Positions 35,751 to 43,778 of a DNA stretch of 64,000 bases are shown here, in pieces. This DNA is from Asticcacaulis solisilvae (GTDB lineage: Bacteria > Pseudomonadota > Alphaproteobacteria > Caulobacterales > Caulobacteraceae). Under the pieces are notes generated by a model that did not search any database, was not told the DNA's origin, and worked only from the letters and a program-made list of their open reading frames with translations. Numbering within the stretch: position 1 is the stretch's first letter; each line of letters begins with the position of its first letter. The stretch is taken from positions 1 through 64,000 of the forward strand of contig NZ_JAGGMI010000017.1 of the NCBI RefSeq assembly GCF_017875235.1, in the 5' to 3' direction. The translations under genes and the position numbers were made by a program.

Positions 35751-38700
35751 CTAGAACCTGAGATTGAGGCCCAGATAATAGACGCGGCCTTCGACATCGT
35801 AGGTCGCCGCCCAGGTATTAGCATTGGCCTGGGCGGAACCGACGACTGGCGGATCCTTGTCGGCAACATTGTTGATGCCGCCGTACAGTTCGAGGTTACG
35901 CGGCAGCTTCCACGCAAACGACAGGTCGAAATAGCTCTGGCCTTCCAGCACAGGATTGGTGAGCGATTCGAGCGCCGGCACCGTGCCCCCTGCCCTCTGC
36001 GGCAGGACATAGGCGTCGCGTGTCACCTCGCCGATATAGCGGTGACGCAGCGACAGGGTCACCGGTCCGGTCCGCCAGTTGACGCGGGTCACACCCTTCC
36101 ATTCCGGGATCGGCTGGCCGCAGGTCGGACCGTAGGTGCCTACGCATTCGTTCTGCAGATTCGGCAGGGCCTGGACCGGCGTGCCGGTAAATTCCGACGT
36201 GTAGGTCCAGTTGGCAATGACGTCGAAGCGGCTTTCGCCCTCGAACAGGCCCCAACCGACCGGGAAGCTGTAGCGACCGCCGAAATCGATGCCCGACGTC
36301 TTCAGGCCGCCGGTATTGGCATTGGTCGTCGCCACGTAGTTCGGGCCGGTGATTTCACCGGTGACCGAGTTGCGGGTAATCCCCTGACAGAACTCGCTCG
36401 AAGCGTCTCCGATGATGCGATAGCACAGGTCGAGCGTGTTCTGCAGGCCGCCGCCCAGCGGTGCGATGGCGCCGTCGAGTTCGATCGAGAACCAGTCGAC
36501 GCTGAGCGCCAGGTTGCGGATGCTGGCCGGGGTGTAGACGATACCGAAAGTGACGGTATCGGACTCTTCGGCGCCGACATTGGGGCTGCCGCCGATGGTG
36601 TTGCCGATGATCGTGTTGGGTTGGACGCCGGCCGTGAAGACGGCGGCGGCGGGCACGCCGGTCGCCTCACAGACGGCGCGGACGGCAGCCGTCTGCTGCG
36701 AGGCCGACACGCGGTTCGAGCACGGATCGTTGGCCGTGGCGAACTGCAGCGACTGGCCGCCATAAAGCTCGCCCACGTTCGGCGCGCGGATGGCGTGCTG
36801 GAACTGGCTGCGCAAAGTCAGGTCGGTCGTCGGCGCCCATTCGCCTCCGATCGAGTAGGTCCAGACGCCGCCGATGCCCTTGAGGCTATAGTCCGAATAG
36901 CGGAAGGCGCCGTTCAGCACCAGGCGCTCGGCCAAAGGCTGGCCGCTCAGGATCGGCGCGCGGATTTCGCCATAGATTTCCTTGACCGCGACGCTGCCGG
37001 CGGTCGGCTTGGCGGCATTGAAGCCTGAGACATCGCCGGAGCTCAGGAAGGTGTCCGGCGTATAGCGCGCCCAGTTGTAGCGCCATTCGAAGCCAGCGTT
37101 GAAATCGACGGGACCTGCCGGCAGGTCGAACATTTCGCCGGAGATGTTGCCGGCCAGGACCTGCTGTTCGGCCTGCTGGACATTGGTCGAGTTAATGGCG
37201 ACCGCCGAAGCCGCCGCCGCGTTAATGTTGGCGCCGAACGGATTGAGCACCGGCGCGGCAGTCCCGGCACGCAGGAGCGCCGTGGCGAAGCGGCTGCGCG
37301 ATACACTGCCGCGCTGGCTGTCGGTATTCTGGGTGCGCGCATAAGAATAGTAGATGTCATAGTTCAGGTTACGGAACCACGACGGCGACACATCCCCCAG
37401 GGTGCCACGCAGACCAAAGGCCGTGCGGAAAACATTGCGTTCCGACGAGTTGAAGCGATCGCCGACCTCGACCATGCGGCGGCCGATGCCCAGCACGGCC
37501 AGTCCATCGCCCGCCGTCGTCGTCATCGTGCTGGTGCCGTTGGTCACGGACTGGGTGCCGGTTTCACGCAGGTCCATCTGACGCAGCACTTCCTGCATCG
37601 ACGCCGACAGGTACGGGTTGTTGGTATTGACCAGGAAGTTGCCGTTCACATTGGTCGGCGCCAGTTGCATGTTGACGACGTTGTTCGAGAAGTGAACCTC
37701 GGCATAGCCCTTCATGCTGTCGCTGAAGTCGTAATGGATGAAGGTGTTGGCCATCCAGCGCTGCTGCGGGATGATCAGATAGTTTTCCGGCCCGAGGTTG
37801 TAATCGTCCTGCGGCGTCACGGCCGGCCGCGCCGTCGTACCTTCATTGTTGAAGGTGAAGCCGCGCGACGTCATGGTCTGCAGACCGGCCGCCAGCAGGG
37901 CCGCGTCAAGACCGGCATTGGATTGCGCCGAGCCAAAGGTCGGCAGGCCGAAGAAGCGGCCGTTCGGAATATCGCCCGACCCGCCGGCAATAAGCCCCAT
38001 GCGGCCTCCCGCCTGGACGCAGGTCTGTCCCGACGGCGGGCTGAACGGCGTGCCGGGTTCGGTTTCGCTCCATGACGCCCCGGTGACGCAGCCGTCCGAC
38101 AGCGAATAGAAGGCATATCCGCCGCGCTCGCCGCGCGTGATAGAGCCGCGGTTGAGATAGTTGAGCGACACGACGGCGTTGCCGCGGCCATCGGCGAAGT
38201 TGCCGCCCAGGGTCAGGTCGACCGTGTGGGTCGGCGTCGAGGTGTGCTCGTCGATACGGCTCTGGACATTGGCTTCGAAACCTTCGAAGTCGTCGCGCAT
38301 GATGAAGTTGACGACGCCGGTGATGGCGTCCGAACCGTAAACCGCCGAAGAGCCGCCGGTGACGATTTCGGTGCGCTTCAGCAGCGCCGCCGGAATGGTG
38401 TTGAGGTCGGTCGTCTGGTCCGTACCGGCAATCGCGAAGCGGCGGCCATTGACCAGGACCAGGTTGCGCTGGGCGCCGAAGCCGCGCAGGTTCAGAGTCG
38501 CCGTGCCGCCCGGGACTGTATTGGCGGTCGGCCCGTTGTTCTGCGAGCCGATGAACTGCGGGTTCTGGTTGAGCAGGGTTTCGACATTCTGGGTGCCGGA
38601 CAGCTTGACTTCCTCGGCGTCGACGACAGCCACCGGGGTCGGCGCCTTGAAGCCACGTTGGGCCAGGCGCGAACCGGTGATGACGACCGTGCTGGTGTCT

Positions 38701-39068
38701 TCGCCGGCGACCTCATCGGCGGCCGGCGTGGCGATCGCCGCCGCCGCGACGGGCGTGGCGCGGACGCGCAGGGCGATGACGGAGCCGTTGTTGGAGGCGA
38801 CTTCGAGGCCCGTGCCTTCGATCAACTGGTCGAGGGCGGCGCTGACCTCCAGATTGCCTTTGACAGCGCGGGTGCGGATATTCTTGAGGCCGCCCGCAGG
38901 CGCGACAATCTGGACGCCGGCCTGGCTGGCGAAGGCGGGGATGGCCTTGATGGCGGAATCGGCCGGCAGGTTAAAGGATCTGGCCTCGGCAAATGCGCCC
39001 GCAGCGAACAGCATCCCGGCTGCGGCCACATTGGCAAACAATATGTTCTTTCGGGCTATGGGCATCAT
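35751..39068 (-). CDS. TonB-dependent receptor with N-terminal STN signalling domain (FecA type)
   Basis: A 1105-residue outer-membrane receptor. The signal peptide (about 1-28) is followed by an STN domain (FNLPADSAIKAIPAFASQAG, about 32-100), a plug with VEVKLSGTQNVETLLNQ-like segment and LNLRGFGAQRNLVLVNGRRF (about 130-260), and a barrel ending YYLGLNLRF. The STN domain is the periplasmic contact to FecR-type anti-sigma factors, and fecR- and fecI-like genes lie immediately upstream on the same strand. The receptor therefore both transports and signals. The ligand is unknown: ferric chelates or a carbohydrate are both possible, and no Fur-like box was seen. Confidence 0.93.
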   Translation of the reverse strand: MMPIARKNILFANVAAAGMLFAAGAFAEARSFNLPADSAIKAIPAFASQAGVQIVAPAGGLKNIRTRAVKGNLEVSAALDQLIEGTGLEVASNNGSVIALRVRATPVAAAAIATPAADEVAGEDTSTVVITGSRLAQRGFKAPTPVAVVDAEEVKLSGTQNVETLLNQNPQFIGSQNNGPTANTVPGGTATLNLRGFGAQRNLVLVNGRRFAIAGTDQTTDLNTIPAALLKRTEIVTGGSSAVYGSDAITGVVNFIMRDDFEGFEANVQSRIDEHTSTPTHTVDLTLGGNFADGRGNAVVSLNYLNRGSITRGERGGYAFYSLSDGCVTGASWSETEPGTPFSPPSGQTCVQAGGRMGLIAGGSGDIPNGRFFGLPTFGSAQSNAGLDAALLAAGLQTMTSRGFTFNNEGTTARPAVTPQDDYNLGPENYLIIPQQRWMANTFIHYDFSDSMKGYAEVHFSNNVVNMQLAPTNVNGNFLVNTNNPYLSASMQEVLRQMDLRETGTQSVTNGTSTMTTTAGDGLAVLGIGRRMVEVGDRFNSSERNVFRTAFGLRGTLGDVSPSWFRNLNYDIYYSYARTQNTDSQRGSVSRSRFATALLRAGTAAPVLNPFGANINAAAASAVAINSTNVQQAEQQVLAGNISGEMFDLPAGPVDFNAGFEWRYNWARYTPDTFLSSGDVSGFNAAKPTAGSVAVKEIYGEIRAPILSGQPLAERLVLNGAFRYSDYSLKGIGGVWTYSIGGEWAPTTDLTLRSQFQHAIRAPNVGELYGGQSLQFATANDPCSNRVSASQQTAAVRAVCEATGVPAAAVFTAGVQPNTIIGNTIGGSPNVGAEESDTVTFGIVYTPASIRNLALSVDWFSIELDGAIAPLGGGLQNTLDLCYRIIGDASSEFCQGITRNSVTGEITGPNYVATTNANTGGLKTSGIDFGGRYSFPVGWGLFEGESRFDVIANWTYTSEFTGTPVQALPNLQNECVGTYGPTCGQPIPEWKGVTRVNWRTGPVTLSLRHRYIGEVTRDAYVLPQRAGGTVPALESLTNPVLEGQSYFDLSFAWKLPRNLELYGGINNVADKDPPVVGSAQANANTWAATYDVEGRVYYLGLNLRF

Positions 39069-39178
39069 TTCTCTCCTCTGACCCGCTTATTTTGTTTCGT
39101 GCGGGTTTCGGAGACCTAGACGCTTGGTTAACCGGAATTCCTCCATCCGTGCTCCCAAGTTTTTTTGCGCCGAAGGGT

Positions 39179-40177
39179 CTAGCGGTAAATATGCACCTGA
39201 CCTTCACCGACGCGGGTGCGCAGGCCGAAGGAGGCCGCGACGGCCTGGGCAAAGCCTGCCGGATCGTTGGCCTGGAACAGGCCGGTGATTTCTTCACGCG
39301 CGATCGCCGGATCGTCGATGACGATGCGCGTGTCGCTGTAGCGGCGGAACTGCTCGGCCGCTTCGCGCAGGGTTATGCCTTCGAAGGCGATGCGGCCTTC
39401 GCGCCAGGCCAGGGCGCGTTCCAGCTCGACGGGCGCGACCGCCGCCGTCACGACCGCCGCCCCCTGCCCCGCCCCCGTGGCCGCCAGAACCGGAGCGACG
39501 GCGCGCGTGTTGGCGATCAGCCGGACAGGTTCGGTCCTTGCGTGGCGGACTTCGACAATGCCGGACTTGACCAGGACCTCGACGGCGGCGCCCGCCAGGC
39601 GCTGGACCGTAAAGCTGGTGCCTATGGCCGCGACGTCCGTGTCACCCGCGCGGACGATAAAGGGCCGGCTCGCGTCCCTGGCGACGTCGAACAGCGCTTC
39701 GCCCTCCTCGAGACGGATCAGGCGATGTCCTGCCGAATAGACGACCTTCATGCGCGAGGCGGTGTTGAGGCTGACCAGCGAGCCGTCGGCCAGGGTCACC
39801 ACGCGCATCTCGCCGCGATGGGTCGCATAGACCTGGCCGCGCGATCCGTAGGCTATGCCCGCCACCGTAATGGCGCCGACACCGGCCGCGATAGCGCCGC
39901 CCCACAGCATGTGCCTGCGCGACATATCGGCGGGTTTCGCCGGGGTTTCGGAAAAGGTATCGGGATCGAATTGCCCGCCCAAAGCGCCCGCGCGTTCGGA
40001 ATAGAGCGAGACGGCGCGCGCCCTGGCATAGGCGCCGGCGTGACGCGCATCGGCGGCCAGCCAGACCTCGAGTTCGGCCGCTTCCGCTTCGGACAATTGA
40101 CGGTCGGCGCGCGCGGCCCAATCGGCCGCGACCGCGTCAATCGGGTTTGCTGTCTCTTCTGGCGGAACGGGCATCAT
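39179..40177 (-). CDS. FecR-family anti-sigma factor/signal transducer
   Basis: A 332-residue FecR. The N-terminal DUF4880 domain (DAVAADWAARADRQLSEAEA, about 10-50) is cytosolic and would bind the sigma factor. It is followed by a membrane helix (GAIAAGVGAITVAGIAYG, about 82-99) and the FecR domain with VVTLADGSLVSLNTASRMKVV. The C-terminal TLREAAEQFRRYSDTRIVIDD segment contacts the receptor STN domain. The ATG at 40177 is inside the 3' end of the sigma gene (41-bp overlap). The product relays receptor occupancy to the ECF sigma factor. Confidence 0.9.
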   Translation of the reverse strand: MMPVPPEETANPIDAVAADWAARADRQLSEAEAAELEVWLAADARHAGAYARARAVSLYSERAGALGGQFDPDTFSETPAKPADMSRRHMLWGGAIAAGVGAITVAGIAYGSRGQVYATHRGEMRVVTLADGSLVSLNTASRMKVVYSAGHRLIRLEEGEALFDVARDASRPFIVRAGDTDVAAIGTSFTVQRLAGAAVEVLVKSGIVEVRHARTEPVRLIANTRAVAPVLAATGAGQGAAVVTAAVAPVELERALAWREGRIAFEGITLREAAEQFRRYSDTRIVIDDPAIAREEITGLFQANDPAGFAQAVAASFGLRTRVGEGQVHIYR

Positions 40178-40742
40178 CTTTACGCAGTCTGTTTCCCCAC
40201 GCCCTTGACGCACGGGACGCATCATTTCCGCTACCCGAAAACAGCGACATGAGCAAAATAATGCCGCGGCTCATATGTTTTTCGACCGTACTTTCCGACA
40301 GGCCGAGCTTTTTCGCCACGTCGCGCTGGCCGAGACCATGTACGCGCCTGAGGATAAACACGTCGCGCACCTTGCCCGGCAGCCTGGCTACGGCCTCGGC
40401 CAGCTTGTGCAGTTCGTCGCGGCCGATCACCTGGTCCTCGGGCGTCAGGTCGGCCATGACGCCCAGTTCCTCGATATTGCTGACCGTTTGGAAGGACACG
40501 ACCTTTGAACGCCGGATGTGCGACACCATGACCGAATAGGCGATCTGGAAGAGGTAATTGCGGACATTACTGATGCCGGCGACTGATTCGACGGCGCTTA
40601 AACGCGCATAGGTTTCCTGGACGATATCGTCGACTTCCAGCCCCGGCACGCGGCGTTTGGATAGCCAGGCGCGCAAGGCCGGCTCGTGCATCAATACATA
40701 TCGCGACAGCCACAGGGCCCGTTCATCTGTGACGCGAACCAT
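40137..40742 (-). CDS. FecI-like ECF RNA polymerase sigma factor
   Basis: A 201-residue ECF sigma factor. Region 2 has GLEVDDIVQETYARL and NVRNYLFQIAYSVMVSHIRRSKV. Region 4 has LPGKVRDVFILRRVHGLGQRDVAKKLGLSESTVEKHM. The ATG is preceded by GGGGAAA. The last 25 residues (basic, SRASRAWGNRLRKDDARSA) are an extension beyond region 4 and overlap the anti-sigma gene. It would direct transcription of the receptor gene when released by FecR. Confidence 0.92.
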   Translation of the reverse strand: MVRVTDERALWLSRYVLMHEPALRAWLSKRRVPGLEVDDIVQETYARLSAVESVAGISNVRNYLFQIAYSVMVSHIRRSKVVSFQTVSNIEELGVMADLTPEDQVIGRDELHKLAEAVARLPGKVRDVFILRRVHGLGQRDVAKKLGLSESTVEKHMSRGIILLMSLFSGSGNDASRASRAWGNRLRKDDARSARRDSKPD

Positions 40743-40896
40743 AGTGTTTCCCCAGCCCGGCTAACCACCGGAAATGATACCGGTAACACAGTTTTTTCAG
40801 TCTGGGAATACGGCACGGCGCGACATCATGTCCGCTTAACCGCTGCGCGATTTCGTGCGAGCCGTAACACATCGCCACCGGCAGAAAGACCATGCC

Positions 40897-41415
40897 ATGC
40901 CTGTGATTGCCGACAATCAGCTGCCCGCCGCTTCGTTCCTGCACCCCTATCGCGAGCGTCGCGCCTATACCGACTGTTTCCATATCGACCTGCCCGGAAC
41001 GGTCAGCCTGGCCGACTATATTGACGCCTTCTACACCACCTGGCTGTTCAAGCTGGAACGCCTGGTCCTGGCCACGCTGGTCGCCAAGCCGTCGAGCGAC
41101 GCCGAGGCGCGCGCCTTGGCCCAGGGCGAACGGAAACGGTTCGCCGCCTGGACCGTCGAAGCGCGCGACACGAACCAGATCCTGATGTGCGACTACCAGT
41201 CCAAGACGCGCTCCTGGCTGATGTGCGTGCCGATCGACGGAGGAACCCGGCTCTATTTCGGCAGCGCCGTCGTGCCGGCGCGCATCCGGCCCGACGGCTC
41301 AGTCGATCTTGGCGGCGGCTACAATCAGTTGATCGGCATGCACCGGATCTATTCGGTTGCCTTGCTGAGCGCGACCGCCGCCAGGATCAGGTCGAAAAGC
41401 GCCGGGCGCCGATAA
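40897..41415 (+). CDS. conserved hypothetical protein (DUF2867-like)
   Basis: A 172-residue cytosolic protein. The core YTDCFHIDLPGTVSLADYIDAFYTTWLFKLERLVL and the C-terminal RLYFGSAVVP with GGGYNQLIGMHRIYSVALL recall the DUF2867/DUF2867-like proteins of proteobacteria, whose role is unknown. The ATG at 40897 is preceded by a weak AGAAAG. It is divergent from the sigma factor gene and overlaps the EamA gene tail-to-tail by 29 bp. Function unknown. Confidence 0.65.
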   Translation: MPVIADNQLPAASFLHPYRERRAYTDCFHIDLPGTVSLADYIDAFYTTWLFKLERLVLATLVAKPSSDAEARALAQGERKRFAAWTVEARDTNQILMCDYQSKTRSWLMCVPIDGGTRLYFGSAVVPARIRPDGSVDLGGGYNQLIGMHRIYSVALLSATAARIRSKSAGRR

Positions 41416-42289
41416 CGCAGCCGACAATCGCGGCCATGACGATAAGGACGGACAGGCCGACCTGCTCTTTCAACACAAGGGCCGCCAGGACGAGCCCCAT
41501 GAAGGGCTGCATCAGTTGCAACTGCCCGACGGCGGCAACCCCGCCCAGGGACAGGCCGCGATACCAGAAGAAGAAGCCGATCAGCATCGAGAAGACACCG
41601 ACATAGCCAAGGCCCAGCCAGGCTGGCACCGAGATGGCTTCGATATCGGCCGGCCAGGTCAGCCACAGCAACGGCAGGCTGACCGGCAGGGCGATCAGCA
41701 GCGCCCAGCAGATGACCTGCCAGCCACCCAGCCGGCGCCCGAGGCGCGCCCCTTCGGCATAGCCCCAGCCACAGACAATGATGGCCAAGAGCATCAGCAG
41801 ATCACCCATAGGGGAAACCGCAAAGCCATGGCCGATCGCATAGACGACGATGCAGGCGGCGCCGAGGCCCGAGAACAGCCAGAACAGGCGCCGTGGCCGC
41901 TTTTCCCCCAGCAGGGTGGCAAACGCCACGGTCACCAGCGGCAGAAGACCGGTGAAGACGATCGAATGCACCGACGGAATGCCCTGTAGGGCCACGGCGG
42001 TCAGCAGCGGAAAGCCGATGACACCACCGCCGGCGACGACCAATAACGGCACGATGTCCGCCTTCTTCGGCATCGGCGCCCGCATCGCCCACAGGCACGC
42101 CGCGCCCAGTACCGCCGCGATCACTGCCCGCGCCGCCGTCAGGAAAAACGGCGACATGTCGAGCACCGCCAGCTTGGTGGCGGGCAAGGAGCCGCCGAAG
42201 ATCACCACGGCGATGGCGGCGCTGACCCAGGCCTGGGTGCGGACGGAAGACTGAGTGACGGACGGTTGTGCGGATGACGTGACGGACAT
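41387..42289 (-). CDS. EamA/DMT-superfamily transporter
   Basis: A 300-residue inner-membrane protein with ten predicted helices in two EamA repeats (WVSAAIAVVIFGGSLPATKLAV at the start of repeat 1, LGLGYVGVFSMLIGFFFWYRGL in repeat 2). The GFFFWYRGL and VGQLQLMQPFMGLVLAALVL segments are typical. The ATG at 42289 follows AGGAGG. It is divergent from a MocR-type regulator, a common pairing in which the regulator controls the exporter. Likely substrates are amino acids or other small metabolites. Confidence 0.88.
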   Translation of the reverse strand: MSVTSSAQPSVTQSSVRTQAWVSAAIAVVIFGGSLPATKLAVLDMSPFFLTAARAVIAAVLGAACLWAMRAPMPKKADIVPLLVVAGGGVIGFPLLTAVALQGIPSVHSIVFTGLLPLVTVAFATLLGEKRPRRLFWLFSGLGAACIVVYAIGHGFAVSPMGDLLMLLAIIVCGWGYAEGARLGRRLGGWQVICWALLIALPVSLPLLWLTWPADIEAISVPAWLGLGYVGVFSMLIGFFFWYRGLSLGGVAAVGQLQLMQPFMGLVLAALVLKEQVGLSVLIVMAAIVGCVIGARRFST

Positions 42290-42364
42290 GGGATACCTCC
42301 TGCATGCCTCATCGCAGGAAGCCACTGGCGCCGACAGATACATTCCAGTAAAATCACATTGAAC

Positions 42365-42376
42365 TGTACCGGTACA
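42365..42376. promoter_or_regulatory. 12-bp perfect palindrome between eamA-type and mocR-type genes
   Basis: TGTACCGGTACA is a perfect dyad 14 bp upstream of the MocR start and 76 bp upstream of the transporter start. Its position suggests the regulator's own operator. Confidence 0.5.
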
Positions 42377-42389
42377 AAAGGCAGAACAG

Positions 42390-43778
42390 TTGAATATTCA
42401 TGCACCCGACCAGACGCTCACCCAGCAGATCATGGCGCGCATCCGCGACCAGATCGCGCGCCGGCAATTGTCCGAAGGCGCGCGACTGCCGTCGATCCGT
42501 GCCACGGCCGACACCTACAGCGTATCGAAATCGACCGTGGTCGAAGCCTATGACCGCCTGGTCGCCGAAGGAGTCATCACCTCGCGGCGCGGATCGGGCT
42601 ATTTCGTCGCTTCGGCCCACGCGCCCCTGTCCCTGGCCGAGATTGGGCCCAGCCTCGATCGCGCCGTCGATCCGTTGTGGGTGTCGCGGCAGTCGCTGGA
42701 GACGCGCGACTATCTCAAGCCCGGCTGCGGCTGGCTGCCGCCGTCCTGGATGCCCGATGATGAAATTCGCCGCGCCCTGAGATCATTGGCGCGCAATCCG
42801 AACGCCGACCTGTTCGACTATTCGACGCCGTCCGGCCACACGCGCCTGCGCCAGCTCCTGTCGCGGCGGCTGATCGAACGCGACATCGAAGCTTCACCGG
42901 CGCAGATCATACTGATGGATTCGGCCACCCAGGCGATCGAGCTTCTGTGCCGCTTCCTCCTCAAGCCCGGCGACACGGTCCTGGTCGACGATCCCTGCTA
43001 TTTTAACTTCCTGGCCAAGCTGCGCGCCCACCAGGTCAAGGTCATTGGCATCCCCTATACGCCGACCGGGCCGGACATGGCCCTGCTTGGCGCCACGCTG
43101 GAGGCGCACCGGCCACGGCTCTATCTCACCAACACCGCCATGCACAATCCAACCGGCGCGACGCTTTCACCCGTCAACGCCCACCGCCTGCTGCGCCTGG
43201 CCGAAGCCCATGACCTCATCATCATCGAGGACGATATCTACAGCGATTTCGAACTGGAGCCCGGCGCGCGCCTGTCGGCCTTCGACGGCTTCGAACGCGT
43301 CGTCTATGTCGGCGGATTTTCCAAGGCGCTGTCGGCGTCGATCCGCCTCGGCTATATCGCCGCCCGCGCCGACTGGATCGAGCCCCTGACCGACCTCAAG
43401 ATCGCCACCCTGTTTTCGACCCAGACCTTCGTCGCCGAACTGGTCTGCCAGGTCTTAAGCGACGGCCATTTCCGCCGCCACCTTGAGACCGTGCGCCAGA
43501 AGCTGGCGGCCGTGCGCGGCCAGACGGCCGAGCGGCTGGAGGAGCTCGGCCTCAAGGTATGGTTCCGGCCGCAGGCGGGCATGTTCCTGTGGTGCGAACT
43601 GCCCGAAGGTCTCGACGCGTCCGAACTTGCGCAGAAGGCTTTGTCGGAACGCATCGTGCTGGCGCCCGGCAACGCCTTCTCCGTCAGCCAGAGCGCCGCG
43701 CCTTTCCTGCGCTTCAACATTGCCCAGTCACAGGACGAGCGGCTCTACACCTTCCTGAAATCGAGCCTCCAGGCCTAA
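42390..43778 (+). CDS. MocR-family regulator (GntR DNA-binding domain fused to aminotransferase-like domain)
   Basis: A 462-residue protein. A GntR winged helix (about 8-76, RARLPSIRATADTYSVSKS-like with STVVEAYDRLVAEGVI) is followed by a fold-type I PLP domain (about 110-460). The PLP lysine lies in VYVGGFSKALSASIRLGYI, with LYLTNTAMHNPTGAT and IIIEDDIYSDFE as the usual PLP contacts. MocR proteins use the PLP domain to sense an amine, amino acid or vitamer. The TTG at 42390 is the probable start. The divergent transporter gene is its likely target. The gene overlaps the PL4 gene tail-to-tail by 4 bp. Confidence 0.9.
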   Translation: MNIHAPDQTLTQQIMARIRDQIARRQLSEGARLPSIRATADTYSVSKSTVVEAYDRLVAEGVITSRRGSGYFVASAHAPLSLAEIGPSLDRAVDPLWVSRQSLETRDYLKPGCGWLPPSWMPDDEIRRALRSLARNPNADLFDYSTPSGHTRLRQLLSRRLIERDIEASPAQIILMDSATQAIELLCRFLLKPGDTVLVDDPCYFNFLAKLRAHQVKVIGIPYTPTGPDMALLGATLEAHRPRLYLTNTAMHNPTGATLSPVNAHRLLRLAEAHDLIIIEDDIYSDFELEPGARLSAFDGFERVVYVGGFSKALSASIRLGYIAARADWIEPLTDLKIATLFSTQTFVAELVCQVLSDGHFRRHLETVRQKLAAVRGQTAERLEELGLKVWFRPQAGMFLWCELPEGLDASELAQKALSERIVLAPGNAFSVSQSAAPFLRFNIAQSQDERLYTFLKSSLQA

